Source: Heterobilharzia americana
Lineage: Eukaryota > Platyhelminthes > Trematoda > Strigeidida > Schistosomatidae
Length of the DNA: 64,000 nucleotides
Direction: 5' to 3'
Assembly (NCBI GenBank): GCA_944470555.2
Contig: OX104127.1
Location: 30,705,661 to 30,769,660, forward strand
Shown here: positions 22,701-32,820 of the stretch, in pieces
Layout of the letters: each line of letters begins with the position of its first letter
Position numbering within the stretch: position 1 is the stretch's first letter
Translations under genes and position numbers: made by a program
The notes under the pieces: model-generated
Told to the model about the DNA's origin: nothing
Databases searched by the model: none
What the model saw: only the letters and a program-made list of their open reading frames with translations

Positions 22701-25700
22701 CTCGTCGAATTCTACGTTTATTTGTCTGTTTGTGGTCGGGAAGATTAAGCGATGCAGTTCTTTTCTATGGAAACAGTGTAGCTGCATCTACTCTTGAACC
22801 ATGAGTGCTGTTACCTAATTATACCTTTTCCTTGCTCTCTTGAGAATTACATTCCCAATTCTTCGTTGCTTCAACGCCCCAGAATTTGGCATCTTAAACA
22901 GATCAGTTGTTTTCAGTGTTCTTTTCTATTCGTTTACTTAGTTACTAAATTGTTGTTCAGCTATAGAGTTGTTCACTGGGTTTATTTCTTATTATGGTTT
23001 ACACTGGATACAGTGTCAAGCATGCGCAGTCAAGCATGATGATGCGCTCAGTTCTTGTACAATAGTAATCATTTTGAGTTGAAAAAATGGCTAGCTTATG
23101 GATAAGGTTAAGGTAGTCCCTACCGCTCACCTTTTTATGAATATAACCATTTAAAACAAGTAGTTTCCTTTATAAACTTCAGCGAAACAATAAGAAGAGG
23201 TAAATTGTCTGAACCGTGTAATGTATTTGCGCAACACATTTCGAACTATCTGGTCGCACACGTACTTGTCATAGGTATTTATCTGAAAATTCATGAAGAT
23301 AAGGGGTGAGGAAATGAAAAGATGTCAAGTAGGAAGGCTGAATTAAAGGCAAAAAAGCAATGAAAATCAGTAGAGCGAAAATAAGAGTTCATCGAACTTG
23401 GTTTTCATAGTTGAATTTACCAAGGGAGATCTAATGTGACAACAAATTGTTTATGAACACACAAAGGTGGTTTGAACTTCTTAATACCTAAGACCTCAAC
23501 GGATTTAAGTATCCATCCCCAATACGTTTTATAAATAGGTCGAACAGAAGTAGCCACGTCAATCCTGTGACCTGTCTCAGCGATATGTTCCACGACTTAA
23601 GAACTTCGACTTCTGCTACCAACGTCTATGGGTTCAGATGATTTAGTTTGCTTCTAAAGCCACTTTAGAATATGTTCCGAGGTCCTTACTTGCATGGATC
23701 TATGAGCCCTTCCAATGTATGTCACCACACGTACATTTGAATTGGTAGATGCAATGGATGTAACATTATCGTTCACATGCTGTCGGGGTTTGAGGGAATA
23801 TACAGGCTTGGTGGTTTCTATTAATCGAACCCTAGCTGTATGGTGAATCTTTCTAACAGCAGCGTTAAGTTTCTGCTTAAAGATTGCACTATGAGAGTCA
23901 CTTTTGTATAGAAGATTGATAAAGAGATCCTTCTTTGGGACAAACTACAGATCTGATCTTGGTGCTCTGATTATTTTGTACTGCCTAATAAATTTTGATG
24001 AATAGTTATTTTCCAGCAATATTTCAGTCAGTGTTCCTCTTTTGTCTTCCAAATTATCCTCTGTGCGTATTCGTTGAACTCTACTGAATAAGCACTTAAC
24101 TAACGCTCACTTGTACTGAACTGGACAAAAGCTATGATAGTTCAAATATTGCCCTGTCCATGTAGGTTTTCTGTAGATAGATCGTTTTATCGATCCATCC
24201 TGCTTCTGAATAATGAATATGTCGAAGAATGGCAAGCAGTCATCTTCCATTTCTACCCATATCAAGGGTATGCTGTTCTTCGTTCAACTGGTTTAGAATT
24301 GAAGTAGACTGACTTGAGTTATCACTAATAATCAGGATATCGTCGGCATATCTTCGTTATAGATGAGCTTGGTCTATTAGATTCTCAGCCAAGTTTTCCA
24401 CGCGTGATATAAATATATTAGCTAGGAGGGGATCTAAAAGACTTCGCATGGCAACGTCATCAACCTTGAGGAAATGTTCGTTCTGATTATTATCTTGATA
24501 ACATGCTACATAAAACTTGCATCTTCCTGTATGTATATCTCATATCACCTATTCGTAACTTTAAAAGGCGGTAGAGTTCCTTGGTCTTGTAACTGTGGGA
24601 CTCTGTACGTTGTGAATGTACTCTAAATAACACGTATCGGAGTAAACATTGGCTAATTGTCAAAAGAAAACATGTCTGTACAGATATGCAGTTTAAATTA
24701 GTCTACTTCCATCAGATATTAAATTTCCTTTATGAGTTTGAGTAGTGCGATCAAAAACGTCTTCTCAGTTCACATTTACATTTCGTTGTATTCCCCTCTG
24801 CTGCCTACAGGCTGTTAACTTGAGTTTTATTCCAAAGTCATCTATTACCCTCTAATAGATTATGGATTTTAACTTCTGAAGAATAGTAATCATTTCATGA
24901 ATGTGCTGTTGGTAGCCTGTAACCGACTGAAGAAGATGCAGTGACTAACGCTACAGAATTTGCTTTTATTGTGTTACTCTTATTGCCTAACGTCTAACTC
25001 CTGCGTTGAGCGCATAACTGTTCCACTAGACACACGTAGTGCTGTAAATTCGCTGTTAGTCAAGTATATATGTAGCTACCCCATGTTATTCAGCTTCCAA
25101 ACCCATGTCTTCAGTCACTTTAACAAGGTAGCGTATACTTGTACTTTGTATCCCGTTTTTCATGGGCAAATAGAATTCTTACCTTCACAGTAGTTTTCGC
25201 ATGATGTGATGGTAAATGCTCTGACCGATCACTGCTACCTTGATGTTGCATATCTTAATAACCCAACGGGCTTCACTGGTGGAACGCATGTTATCTTGAG
25301 GTCCTACCACACCAGGTAGGTCTGTGGGATAATGATTAGACAGAAAGAGGGTCACTGTTATAGTGTGTTTTTGCGCTGTGATGGAGTGCGAGGGTGCAGC
25401 AATACTAGCTGGTGGGGAGTGTGACAGCCATAAGGTGCTTCCCTTGAATGACTAGTAGGGCCCTGTCGATGCTGCCTTTCATATGCGAAGGTGGGTGGGG
25501 GTAAAAAGGCTGTCACTAACAGAAGCATACTCCCTACGGCAAATCTCTGCTGGCGATACAAGTTCATAGTCAGCGTCGAAACCACCGAGCCTAAATCTCA
25601 AACTTCTATAAAGGCTGTGACCAGCTTCAAGCAGATGTCCCTTAGGTCCTGCGGTCACTCACTAACCCCCTTTCTTCAGTTATCTTAAGAAGAAATGGTC

Positions 25701-28700
25701 TTTGACGGTGTGGGCAGCCGAGAAGTGTCACCTGCCCTCACAACCCTTGTCAGCTCTCAAGTTCCCTAAGATGGTAGGTAGTGTTTAACTGTATTCAAGG
25801 TGCTTGGTGCATATTCAACTTCAAACGAAGGGGTAAGATAAAATGCTATGGGATTTTTTTTGTGTAATAAGTAAAGTATAGAGAGACCCAGCACATGTTT
25901 ATTTATTAGACTGTCAGTTCTTCTTTCTGTATGAAGAGGTCATGATACTACCTAGGCTGCCTAGACTGCCTAGGCTGAGTAGACAAAAACAATGAAGACA
26001 CACAAACCATTGAGGACACTTGGTGAAAAGCCTGGAAATCGGTCACAATGCCGCAAATAGATTCCCTATTTGACATATTCTAAAGCTTGACTATTTTTAT
26101 TTATCCTAATTTTTGAATTCCCTCTCCTCCCTTTCGCCTCCGTCTACTTTGATATTTATCTCTCCTATCCGCTTGTTCTTTGTATACTACTGTGAAGTGT
26201 AGCAACTTGAAACCAATGGATTTATGTGCGAGGCTCTAAAGTGATTTTGTCTGTCTCTCTGACACAGGTAGTTTCTGTGAGGTTTTTTACAAGTGAGGTA
26301 ATCGAATTACGGGTGTCAAAAGCAAAGCGTAACACTGGCTATGTGAGTGAACAGCTGGAGTTGTTTTGTGTCGCATTTAGAATATCCTCCCTGCAAACGG
26401 CTCTAGTTCACATTTATCAGAGTTGACCTTTTGAAAAATCATATGAAGTGATGTTGCTAAAATTAGCTAGATTAGATTTAGCAAATACCTTGGCCATTGA
26501 AATGCTTTTTAACATAATGCATTATTTTTTTTAGCATAATCTCTTCTGTGATAATTGTCACAGTCATGTGGCGTATGCTTTAAACAAAATGCGTTTTCAA
26601 GATAAAGATAATTGGAATATGATACGTGTTGTTGCATTATTGTTCTTCCAAGGAAGATATGTTAGGTAAGTCTTATTGTGCTAGAAAGTGATCTCTATTT
26701 TCATTCTTTCTATCATTGCTACTAATACTGATAATCCGCAGAGGAGTCCTCAACCACTGACTCAAATAGTCTCGGGTCCGTATCCAGATAGTCTACACCT
26801 TGCATGGCCTAGACCAAGGAGTCAGGGACTTCATGCACTGGCGCTACATCTTAATCTGATCAATGTCAACCTTATCCAACTTCCCAAGCATTGTACTTTG
26901 AGGCAGGCGGTGGCTTAGCATGTGCCACCTTGATGAAGATTCACAACCTCATTGACTGACTTGTCTCTTTTGATTTTAGTTGTTGTTTTCGTGTTCAGCT
27001 TTTCAGATTCATGCAGGAAATGCAATCCTGTCGTTCAAGGATTCAATTTTTAATGGTAAAATGATCAGTTTTAAGTGTGATTCACCTACCGTAGTTTGGA
27101 TATTATGGTAGTCCTTATTAAGTAAGCGTGTTTTACAGTGTAGTTTATGCACTTGCATATGACCACTGAATATTTGCATAAAACTACACTGATTTTATGT
27201 TCGCGTAATTTCGATCTTATCATCGTCTTTCCAGTTGTCAAATAGATACGTCAACACTTCTCTCCAGCTATATGTAACTGATGATTTCCAAAAGTTTTAA
27301 GCAAACTCGTAATATGAATATCGAGAAATTTATCATACATTTTAATCGTGAAACACTTGGAAAACAAAAAGAAAAGAGCAAATAAAGGATAACAGAATAA
27401 ACATAGAAGTCCTTTCGGTTAACCTGAATGTGCTGGATGATCTAGAACAACGCAAACATGTATGATGCAATTAGTAGTATCGTCAGGTAATGATGCTTGC
27501 CTTAGTGCAGAGACCGAAAATGAGAAACAAGACTATATAGCCGTTTTGAGCAACCTCACAACTGTTCCTAGTATGTGCGATCTAGACATTGTAATGTACT
27601 GGCCTGTAGTAGTTGCCTTGTTCTATCGAATACTACTCAATTCCAGCACTTACTCTGCGTCTTCTAGAAATACAAACAACGTTATAGGTGTGGTCTTACT
27701 TGAATGTGTTTAAGATCATGATTCGCGTGTGATTGAACCATATTGTCTTAAGCTGCACATGAAAGCTCTCAGTACTTTCGCACTACCTTTCAAAAACAGA
27801 AGATCCAGCTAGCCACTGATATGGATTTTAAGCTATGTATGGCAATATCTTAAGCCTTTGGGTTGTATAGTCTCTTGAAATTCACTTAGTGAGTTGTGAT
27901 TCATCGATACATATACGTGAGCAATAATACTCTTATATATTATACCCCGTCCAGAAATACCATCAACAGCACAGCCACAGAACTACCAGTGAACACAAGC
28001 CCTCCACCAAAATCAGAAGTCCTGAATGGCATAAAACTGCTGAACTACGGGAAAGCAGCAGGGCCACATGGAATTCCGCCAGAAGCACTGAAAACAGATG
28101 CAGAGACAACAGCGGACATGCTCACACCACACCACTACTGCAGAAGCTTTGGAAGGAAGGAAAGGTACTTGCCGACTGATTGGAAGAAGGACTACTTTGT
28201 CAAACTTCCCAAGAAGGGAGACCTAAGTGTTTGCAAGAACTAGTGCAGAATCACGCTGCTGTCCATCCAAAACAAGCCAAACACCAAGCCGCATCATCCT
28301 GGAGAGACTAAGGGATACACTTGATTCAAAATTGCGACCGGAACAGGTTGTCTGGCTGGCTGGCTGGCTTCAGGAGGAACAAATCATGTGCGGATCAAGT
28401 TGCAACACTGAGCCACGCATCATCATAGTAGAGAGCATAGAATGGCAGTCAACTCTACCCCAACTTTATCTACTTTGAAAAGTCCTTCGACAGCGTCAAC
28501 CAAGAAGTAATTTGACAAGCAGCTGCTTCAACACTACGGTTTTAGTGCCACAAACCTTTATCAACCTCATTCAACAGCTATATGAAGACGCCACATGCCG
28601 AGTGATCCACAATGGAAAGCTCAGTGACGCCTTTGAAGTGAAGACAGGGGACAAGAGTAAGACAAGGTTGCCGCCTACTATCACCGGTGACCTTCCTGAT

Positions 28701-31290
28701 TGTGGCCGACTGAAATGGACTGGATCATGTAACAAACTGTGAGGAGGGAGAAGATGGGCATACGTTGTTTGACCGATGAAAAGAGCCTGGAAAATTTGGA
28801 TTTCTCCGATGATGTTTAATGTCCAATGTAGCACACACTCGAAGATCTACAGGCAAAAACTAACAAGTAGGAAGAACAGGCAGAACGGCAAAGATGGGAC
28901 TTCAAGTGAATATGGAGAAGACGGAGGTGATGAAGATACCCAACGAACAACAGCATGAACAACAAGTACTAATCACCATCAACGGAGAAATGTAAACGAA
29001 GTAGTCTCTTTCACCTACCTAGGCACGCTGCATCGTTTCAACTACAGGCAGCAGCGACACAGACGAGGATGTCAAAACCAGGATCAGAAACACAACAAGA
29101 CAGGCTTTCATTAATCTGAAATCAGTGTGGAGATCTACTGCACTCAGGATAAAGTGTGAACAAGATCCGGATTTTCAACACTAATGTCAAGTCAATGCTT
29201 CTATATGGTTCAGAAACTTGGCGCGTCACGAAAAGCACTTCCAACAAACTACAGACATTTATCAACAGCTGCCTACGCTCGATACTGAAGATCAGATGGA
29301 TGGCCAGAAAGAATAAGTAACAGAGAACTCTGGCCTGAAAACGAACTAACTAAAAACCCATCGCCGAACAAATATGCAGAAGGAAGTGGAGATGGATCGG
29401 GCACACACTGAGAAGACCATTCAGTGACATCATGTGTCAGGCCAGGTTCTCGAGTGGAGTCCATATGAAACACAACTAGTTGGGTGCCTGAGGCGAAGGT
29501 GAGATGGTGTGAAGTGAAAGCTTATTGGCAGTCGTGGAGCCAGGTTCAAAAGACTTCAGAGAACGGATTGCAATGGAGATGTGCTACTGAAGCCTTATGT
29601 TCCACTAGGAATCCTAGGGAAAAGTAGTAATGATAATATATATTATACGCCCGACGGCTTCATGGATCATGAAACAATTTTTTAAATATACATTGAGGAT
29701 TTACAATAGAAAGTAGTCATTTGTGCTAGATGAGATTGGTTATGCTTTATCATCCACTTACATTTCATATATCTGATTACCTATATCAGGTCGACTACAT
29801 CATTTAGATGCACTAGTCATTAATGGAGCTGTAGCTGATTGGTCTACATAGATCTATATTGGTGTGGCTCATTGCCGCCTACTGCACGAACGTGCACAAT
29901 GTTGCTGCATGTATTTTGGTTTCGACCAACTAATCGTTAGGTATTTTTGCATGTATGAATTAGAAATAATGGACAGGCTAACGGAGAAAATCAACATAAA
30001 ATGTCGCACACAATCGAATCGGCTCAAGATACTACATTTTGCAGCAGTAGACAAAGCAGTATGAGAGAATAAGCAATTTGAAGATAAGGGTTAGTGCAAA
30101 TATTCAAGGAGTGAATACATGTGCACTATTATAACCAATTACACCTTACATCCTTAACCACTGATTCTTTTCACCTCGGGACCCCATCCAGACAGTCTGC
30201 ATCTGCCAGCACGACTCGGACTAACATAAGAAGGTGTCATCGACTTGTTCCAGATCTTGGTTTGGCCATCCTGAGCTCTCTTCAAAACTAATCCAACTCT
30301 CCTTAGCATGACACGTTGAAGTATGCCGTGGCTCGACATGCGCGACATGCGTCTGAGCCCCCTCAGCCAATTAAGGTTTGCAACCTCATCAATCGACTTG
30401 TATGTCATGCGTAGTACCATTCACCTGACCTCAGTATTGGTGACACGGTGATTCCACGAAATGCGAGAAGTGCTATGAAGACACATGTGACCAAATTGTT
30501 GTTGTTGCTTCATGTCTTCTTCTTTTAACTGCCATGTCTGGAAGTCCTACAACAGGACAGAACGGATTGCAGTGGTTGGATATACTCGTGCTTTAATACG
30601 TATTCAGATTTCACGTCAACGCTCATGACCTATTGCCTGAGGGCTAGTGATATCTGCCCAGACCTCGGCAGGTGGAGCAGGGTTTGAACCAGTCCAGTGT
30701 CTAGAACAGTGTTTCCCAGTTCCATTGATAGCATAAGATGACAGACATCCCTCTCTTATGTGGATAGCTTTCGTTTAAGAACTCCGCCAACTGACAGCTG
30801 CTGCCGCGAGTTGGTGGTCTGGCCTGTATATCACAATGACCCAACGAGCTACACGGGTTGGCACGCTTGTACCTTGAGTTCCTACTATGTTCTTTAAGAA
30901 TTTCAAATTAAAATGGAAGAATAACCTAGTACTCTCTAGTTTTATATAGTTATGAAATGCATTTGTTTTGTAATGTTTATCTACACAGTAGTATTAGTCT
31001 CAAGATTATTTTGGTGCCTAATTGTCTCTGTAAAGTGATGTCTTCCCGTTCTCTCTTTGTGTGTGTGTGTGTGTATGTTTTAAGGTGTTGAATTAAGTAC
31101 AGTTTATACGCATAGTTGAAGAGTGCTTAAGTTGTAATTTATTTGATAATCAGTGTATGCTCACTGCTACTACTGTTCAACGTCTTCTCTTTTCTTCAGT
31201 AAACGTCATTGCTTTTCTTCATGGTTCCCATTCATCTTTATGATATGCATAATTTTGGGCGTCATATCAATAATTCTGCATATTAGATGA
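19628..31290 (+). CDS. TMEM222: TMEM222 (transmembrane protein 222, DUF778 family), six coding exons recovered
   Basis: Exons read from the sequence: 19628-19768, 19808-19892, 19942-19973, 20020-20110, 26535-26665, 31200-31290 (stop TGA). All introns have GT-AG ends and the phases join exactly. The protein carries the family signatures FPYSIVWTPIPLLTWLFPII, GHMGIANSYGVIYDFAAPY, EDQMAFGWPT, ENWDKAVFEANEVYK, HNLFCDNCHSHVAYALN and a C-terminal hydrophobic helix SSWFPFIFMICIILGVISI. TMEM222 is a small conserved membrane protein of animals and plants whose biochemical role is poorly defined. The first and last hydrophobic stretches are the likely membrane segments. The first exon is open upstream. 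An in-frame ATG at 19686 could start a protein of about 170 residues, or an unseen upstream exon exists; the human protein is about 208. Two introns are loaded with transposons. Confidence 0.92.
19808..19892 (+). CDS. TMEM222: TMEM222 exon b
   Basis: Encodes WLFPIIGHMGIANSYGVIYD and FAAPYTIG, the most conserved core of the family. It is bounded by a 39 nt intron on the left and a 49 nt intron (donor GTAAGT) on the right. Confidence 0.93.
19942..19973 (+). CDS. TMEM222: TMEM222 exon c (32 nt micro-exon)
   Basis: Encodes EDQMAFGWPT plus two bases of the next codon. The match to the family motif (S)EDNMAFGKPT and the exact phase on both sides support such a short exon. Confidence 0.9.
20020..20110 (+). 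CDS. TMEM222: TMEM222 exon d
   Basis: Encodes YYQAHPKHIG followed by ENWDKAVFEANEVYKGRV. It is preceded by a 46 nt intron and followed by donor GTATGT, which opens a 6.4 kb intron. Confidence 0.92.
20307..20380 (+). repeat. tRNA-derived SINE head, copy 1
   Basis: A 74 nt tRNA-length unit with box A (TAGCTCAGTTGGTAGAGCA) and box B (GGTTCGAATCC). The ends pair in 6 of 7 positions like an acceptor stem and the D stem GCTC/GAGC forms, but the anticodon and T stems are poor. It shares a non-tRNA 3' tail (AATTTTCACTTCACCTTCAA) with the copy 333 nt downstream, which indicates a SINE rather than a working tRNA gene. Confidence 0.65.
20641..20713 (+). repeat. tRNA-derived SINE head, copy 2
   Basis: Same unit as 20307-20380 with substitutions that break box B (TTGGAATCT in place of TTCGAATCC). 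The tail AATTTTCATTTCGCCTTCAA follows. It lies in the 6.4 kb intron of TMEM222. Confidence 0.65.
20715..21050. other. Intronic AT-rich sequence
   Basis: Part of the large TMEM222 intron. No motif recognised. Confidence 0.4.
21055..21180 (+). repeat. SM-alpha-like repeat with degenerate hammerhead ribozyme
   Basis: The stretch GCATCCAGCTGATGAG followed by a stem II (CCCCAAATAGGA) and a downstream GCTACCCACTATCC matches the layout of the known self-cleaving SM-alpha repeats of schistosomes. The CUGAUGA core (21101-21107) is intact. The second core reads GAGA (21122-21125) instead of GAAA, so cleavage is probably lost. Confidence 0.7.
21180..22640. other. Intronic AT-rich sequence
   Basis: Inside the TMEM222 intron. 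Random short frames only. Confidence 0.4.
22640..22740 (+). repeat. Unclassified dispersed repeat, copy 1
   Basis: Shares with 26140-26265 and 37390-37525 a pattern of TTTGTGTACT, then TGTGAAGT, then CTTGAACCGATG, and a TTTGTCTGT end. All three copies have the same orientation. The weaker match here suggests an older copy. Confidence 0.5.
22740..23430. other. Intronic AT-rich sequence
   Basis: Inside the TMEM222 intron. No supported feature. Confidence 0.4.
23430..24760 (-). mobile_element. Penelope-like element, RT C-terminus to GIY-YIG, decayed
   Basis: Reading leftward: the RT block AMGSPLGPLLANIF in degenerate form (about 24450), the catalytic box YADD (complement of 24339-24350) within RRYADDILIISDNSSQ, then KTIYLQKTYMDR-type thumb sequence. 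A C-terminal GIY-YIG remnant follows (VVTYIGRAHRSMQVRTSEHI, about 23730-23670). This domain order is diagnostic of Penelope-like retroelements. Frameshifts are numerous. The catalytic RT box survives, but the copy is 5'-truncated and dead. Confidence 0.8.
24760..25220. other. Intronic spacer
   Basis: Between the Penelope and RTE-A fragments. No feature recognised. Confidence 0.4.
25225..25790 (+). mobile_element. RTE-A (SR2/SR3-like) 5'-end fragment
   Basis: Matches, in the opposite orientation, the 5' UTR and start of the long RTE-A element near 41830-41350. Landmarks are TACCTTGA, a shared CCCAACG(G/A)GC block, GAGGTCCTACCA, AGGTGCTTCCCTTG and GATGCTGCCTTT. Only the 5' UTR and N-terminus are present, so this is an unusual piece for a LINE, which normally loses its 5' end. 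Confidence 0.65.
26140..26265 (+). repeat. Unclassified dispersed repeat, copy 2
   Basis: Contains CTTGTTCTTTGTATACTACT, TGTGAAGTGTAGCAACTTGA and a TGTCTGTCTCTCTG end, as in the copy at 37390-37525. It lies 270 nt upstream of TMEM222 exon e. Confidence 0.55.
26535..26665 (+). CDS. TMEM222: TMEM222 exon e
   Basis: Acceptor TTTTTTTTAG and donor GTAAGT flank 131 nt encoding HNLFCDNCHSHVAYALNKMR, then WNMIRVVALLFFQGRYV. The HNLCCDNCHSHVA block is diagnostic of TMEM222. It begins exactly in the phase left by exon d. Confidence 0.95.
26725..26975 (-). mobile_element. RTE-A 3'-end fragment
   Basis: Reverse-strand sequence of the RTE-A C-terminal block (a VDEVVNLHRLRWLGH-like remnant through HRLPQSTML) and the PCKV/TIWIRTRD tail. 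It is only about 250 nt and strongly diverged. It lies in the last TMEM222 intron. Confidence 0.6.
26975..27945. other. Intronic AT-rich sequence
   Basis: In the last TMEM222 intron. The frame at 27462-27713 shows no domain and no splice support. Confidence 0.4.
27945..29660 (+). mobile_element. RTE-B non-LTR retrotransposon, 5'-truncated, decayed (carries right inverted arm)
   Basis: The copy starts in the RT region corresponding to about 46500 of the full-length element: EVLNGIKLLNYGKAAGP, PPEALKTDAETTADMLTP, WKKDYFVKLPKKGDLS. It runs through FINLIQQLYEDATCRVIHNG to the C-terminal region and ends near 29650 with a short TAGTAATGATAATAT tail. Frameshifts are frequent, and the catalytic box reads DFSDD rather than DFADD. 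The part 28742-29441 is almost identical, inverted, to 18122-18822. Confidence 0.85.
28742..29441 (+). repeat. Right arm of the 701 nt near-perfect inverted repeat
   Basis: 700 nt paired with 18122-18822. The flanks just beyond each end are still recognisable as the same RTE region on the 29.44 kb side but clearly diverged. This is the pattern expected of a conversion tract or of a recent copy of an already decayed element. Confidence 0.93.
29660..30150. other. Intronic AT-rich sequence
   Basis: Last TMEM222 intron. Overlapping short frames on both strands at 29864-30064 have no domain. Confidence 0.4.
30150..30720 (-). mobile_element. RTE-A 3'-end fragment
   Basis: The reverse strand encodes KSIDEVANLNWLRGLRRM, GQTKIWNKSM and PSRAGRCRLSGWGPEV, the C-terminal signature of the SR2/SR3-like RTE. 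The block 30385-30530 is nearly identical to 32937-33080 (one mismatch seen), more so than the sequence around it. Confidence 0.75.
30780..30890 (+). mobile_element. RTE-A 5'-end fragment
   Basis: About 110 nt similar to the 5' end of RTE-A: TATCACAATGACCCAACGAG, then TTGTACCTTGAG. It lies head-on with the RTE-A 3' piece immediately to the left. Confidence 0.5.
31200..31290 (+). CDS. TMEM222: TMEM222 last coding exon
   Basis: Acceptor TTTTCTTCAG precedes a frame reading SKRHCFSSWFPFIFMICIIL to a TGA at 31288. It aligns with the family's terminal membrane helix and short basic tail. It joins exon e in phase. A microsatellite starts about 70 nt downstream. Confidence 0.88.
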
Positions 31291-31359
31291 ATAGTGCCAG
31301 TCAACTGAAAACTAATAGGGAAGGCAGATCATTTGACGGGTCTCATTTTACTGAATACG

Positions 31360-31360
<1 letters not shown>

Positions 31361-31405
<45 letters not shown>
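31361..31405. repeat. (TTA)n microsatellite
   Basis: About fifteen uninterrupted TTA triplets, about 70 nt downstream of the TMEM222 stop codon, inside the probable 3' UTR or just beyond it. Confidence 0.95.
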
Positions 31406-31579
31406 GCTGATATGTTTCATCAAGTCATGATTTTATAACTTCTTCTTTCTGAATAATAACTTTTCTTTGTGTGTATTTAGCATATTCACCTTTTCATTAA
31501 AAATATAGCGATTACAGAACAGCGTTTCTTGATCTCATATCTAGTTATGATATCCTTCGAGATGGTTGTCACAAAGTTT

Positions 31580-31930
31580 TAAATAAGAAGCCGTGACCGT
31601 GGGGTGGGAGTGGGGGTCAGCTACTTGGAAGTGAAGCGGATACCAACTGAAGACGATGGTGGATACTTGTGCTAAGTCGCTAACTGACAAAAGTAGGAAA
31701 CTGTGGACTATTGAATACCAACCCAGTTACTGAATGGTCAACGCGTTCACCACGAGACCTGAAGGATCTGAGTCCGATCTCTGATGGGTTCGTGGGTGCG
31801 TACTGTTGAGGAATCCCATACTAGGAGGAGGCAGTTATTCAATACTCAGGTTTTCAATAGTTCTCCAACTGATTTCAGCCCGTGTTAATTACTACCTTTA
31901 AAATAAGTCTCTCATAAACCTCAAACTATA
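31580..31930 (+). mobile_element. tRNA-headed hammerhead SINE, decayed copy
   Basis: Homologous over its length to 43320-43670. It has a tRNA-like part (GAATGGTCAACGCGTTCACC, then CTGAGTCCGATCTC), then the TGGGTGCGTACTG block and the hammerhead region. The core reads TTGAGGA and the GAAA box is lost (GGAGG), so it is inactive. The shared tail CAACTGATTTCAGCCCGTG follows. Confidence 0.65.
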
Positions 31931-32400
31931 TAATTGTGATAAATTTAAGCTGACTCGGAATTACCCAATGTAATGTGCAGATAAGGCATTCATTTATCAT
32001 CAGGATTACAAGTGGATGATAGTAAAGCATAGTGACTAAGGCGCATTTGACGTTTAATTTATAGTCTGGTGTATAGGACAACAGGACACTATTTTATTTT
32101 AAGTACAATCATGATTTTCAGGCTTTGCTTTCGATCACTAGTTTCTATATTAGTTTATATTTTTCTTAAAACTGCGAGAATTTAACTTTCTTTGTATGGA
32201 AATAGGTGATCATCGTGTGTATATTGCCTCTACTCTGGATAGTGTTATATATGTGAGAAAAAGAATGTTCTGGTGTGTAGATTGTAGAATTACTTCAGAA
32301 GTTATGAAACCTATAAAGTTAGTCCTAAATAATTGTGCTGGGAAGTTCTCTATTGACTTCAGAGTCTTTTATTCGATTGTTAAATTGATATAGCGACAGA
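31930..32400. other. Unassigned AT-rich sequence
   Basis: A 65-codon frame at 32196 shows no domain. No other signal was seen. Confidence 0.4.
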
Positions 32401-32820
32401 TGGATATAAATCTGGAAAACTCCTTGACAGCCATCCTCTCCCTGCTGTTCAACACCATGGATATGTGTATAAGAGCTTATGGCGAGTTGTCATTTGAATT
32501 GACGACAACCATTGGTGTCCACCAGAAATGACTACAATCACCGGTCCTATTCAACTTCTTCATACACGTACTAATGCAAATAACCTTCGATACGTCTGAC
32601 TTCACAGGGATCGTTCTACTCCCTGGAGGTCATCTGGTTGACTTTGTGTGTCCAAACGCTATTGTCCTGGTAGGTGAAGATGCTGCTGAATTGCAGAGTC
32701 TTCTGGACACGTTGAGCAGAAGTCGCAGTATGTTTGGCATGCGTTTTGCACCTGTCAACTGAAACGTGATGCTCCAGGACTACTCTGCTTCAAGTACTCC
32801 CAGTGTAGTAAGGGTTTGGT
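32400..32820 (+). mobile_element. RTE-A RT palm fragment, plus strand
   Basis: Encodes CIRAYGELSFELTTTIGVHQ, PVLFNFFIHVLMQ, then FVCPNAIVLVGEDAAELQSL, LLDTLSRS and MFGMRFAP. The catalytic box is PNA in place of ADD. The inner part 32484-32722 is the reverse complement of 33265-33503 with two substitutions in 239 nt. Confidence 0.8.
32484..32722 (+). repeat. Left arm of a 239 nt inverted repeat
   Basis: Paired with 33265-33503. Two differences: CATTTG against CAATTG, and GGATCG against GGATTG. There are no indels. The spacer is 542 nt. Confidence 0.93.

Noticed and set aside
22448..22804. 118-codon frame as a gene
   Set aside because: Hydrophobic, low-complexity, no family, no splice context, and it overlaps a dispersed repeat in an intron.
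31361..31405. (TTA)n as the tail of a minus-strand RTE-B
   Set aside because: The sequence next to it has none of the RTE-B C-terminal or 3' UTR sequence, so I treat it as a microsatellite.
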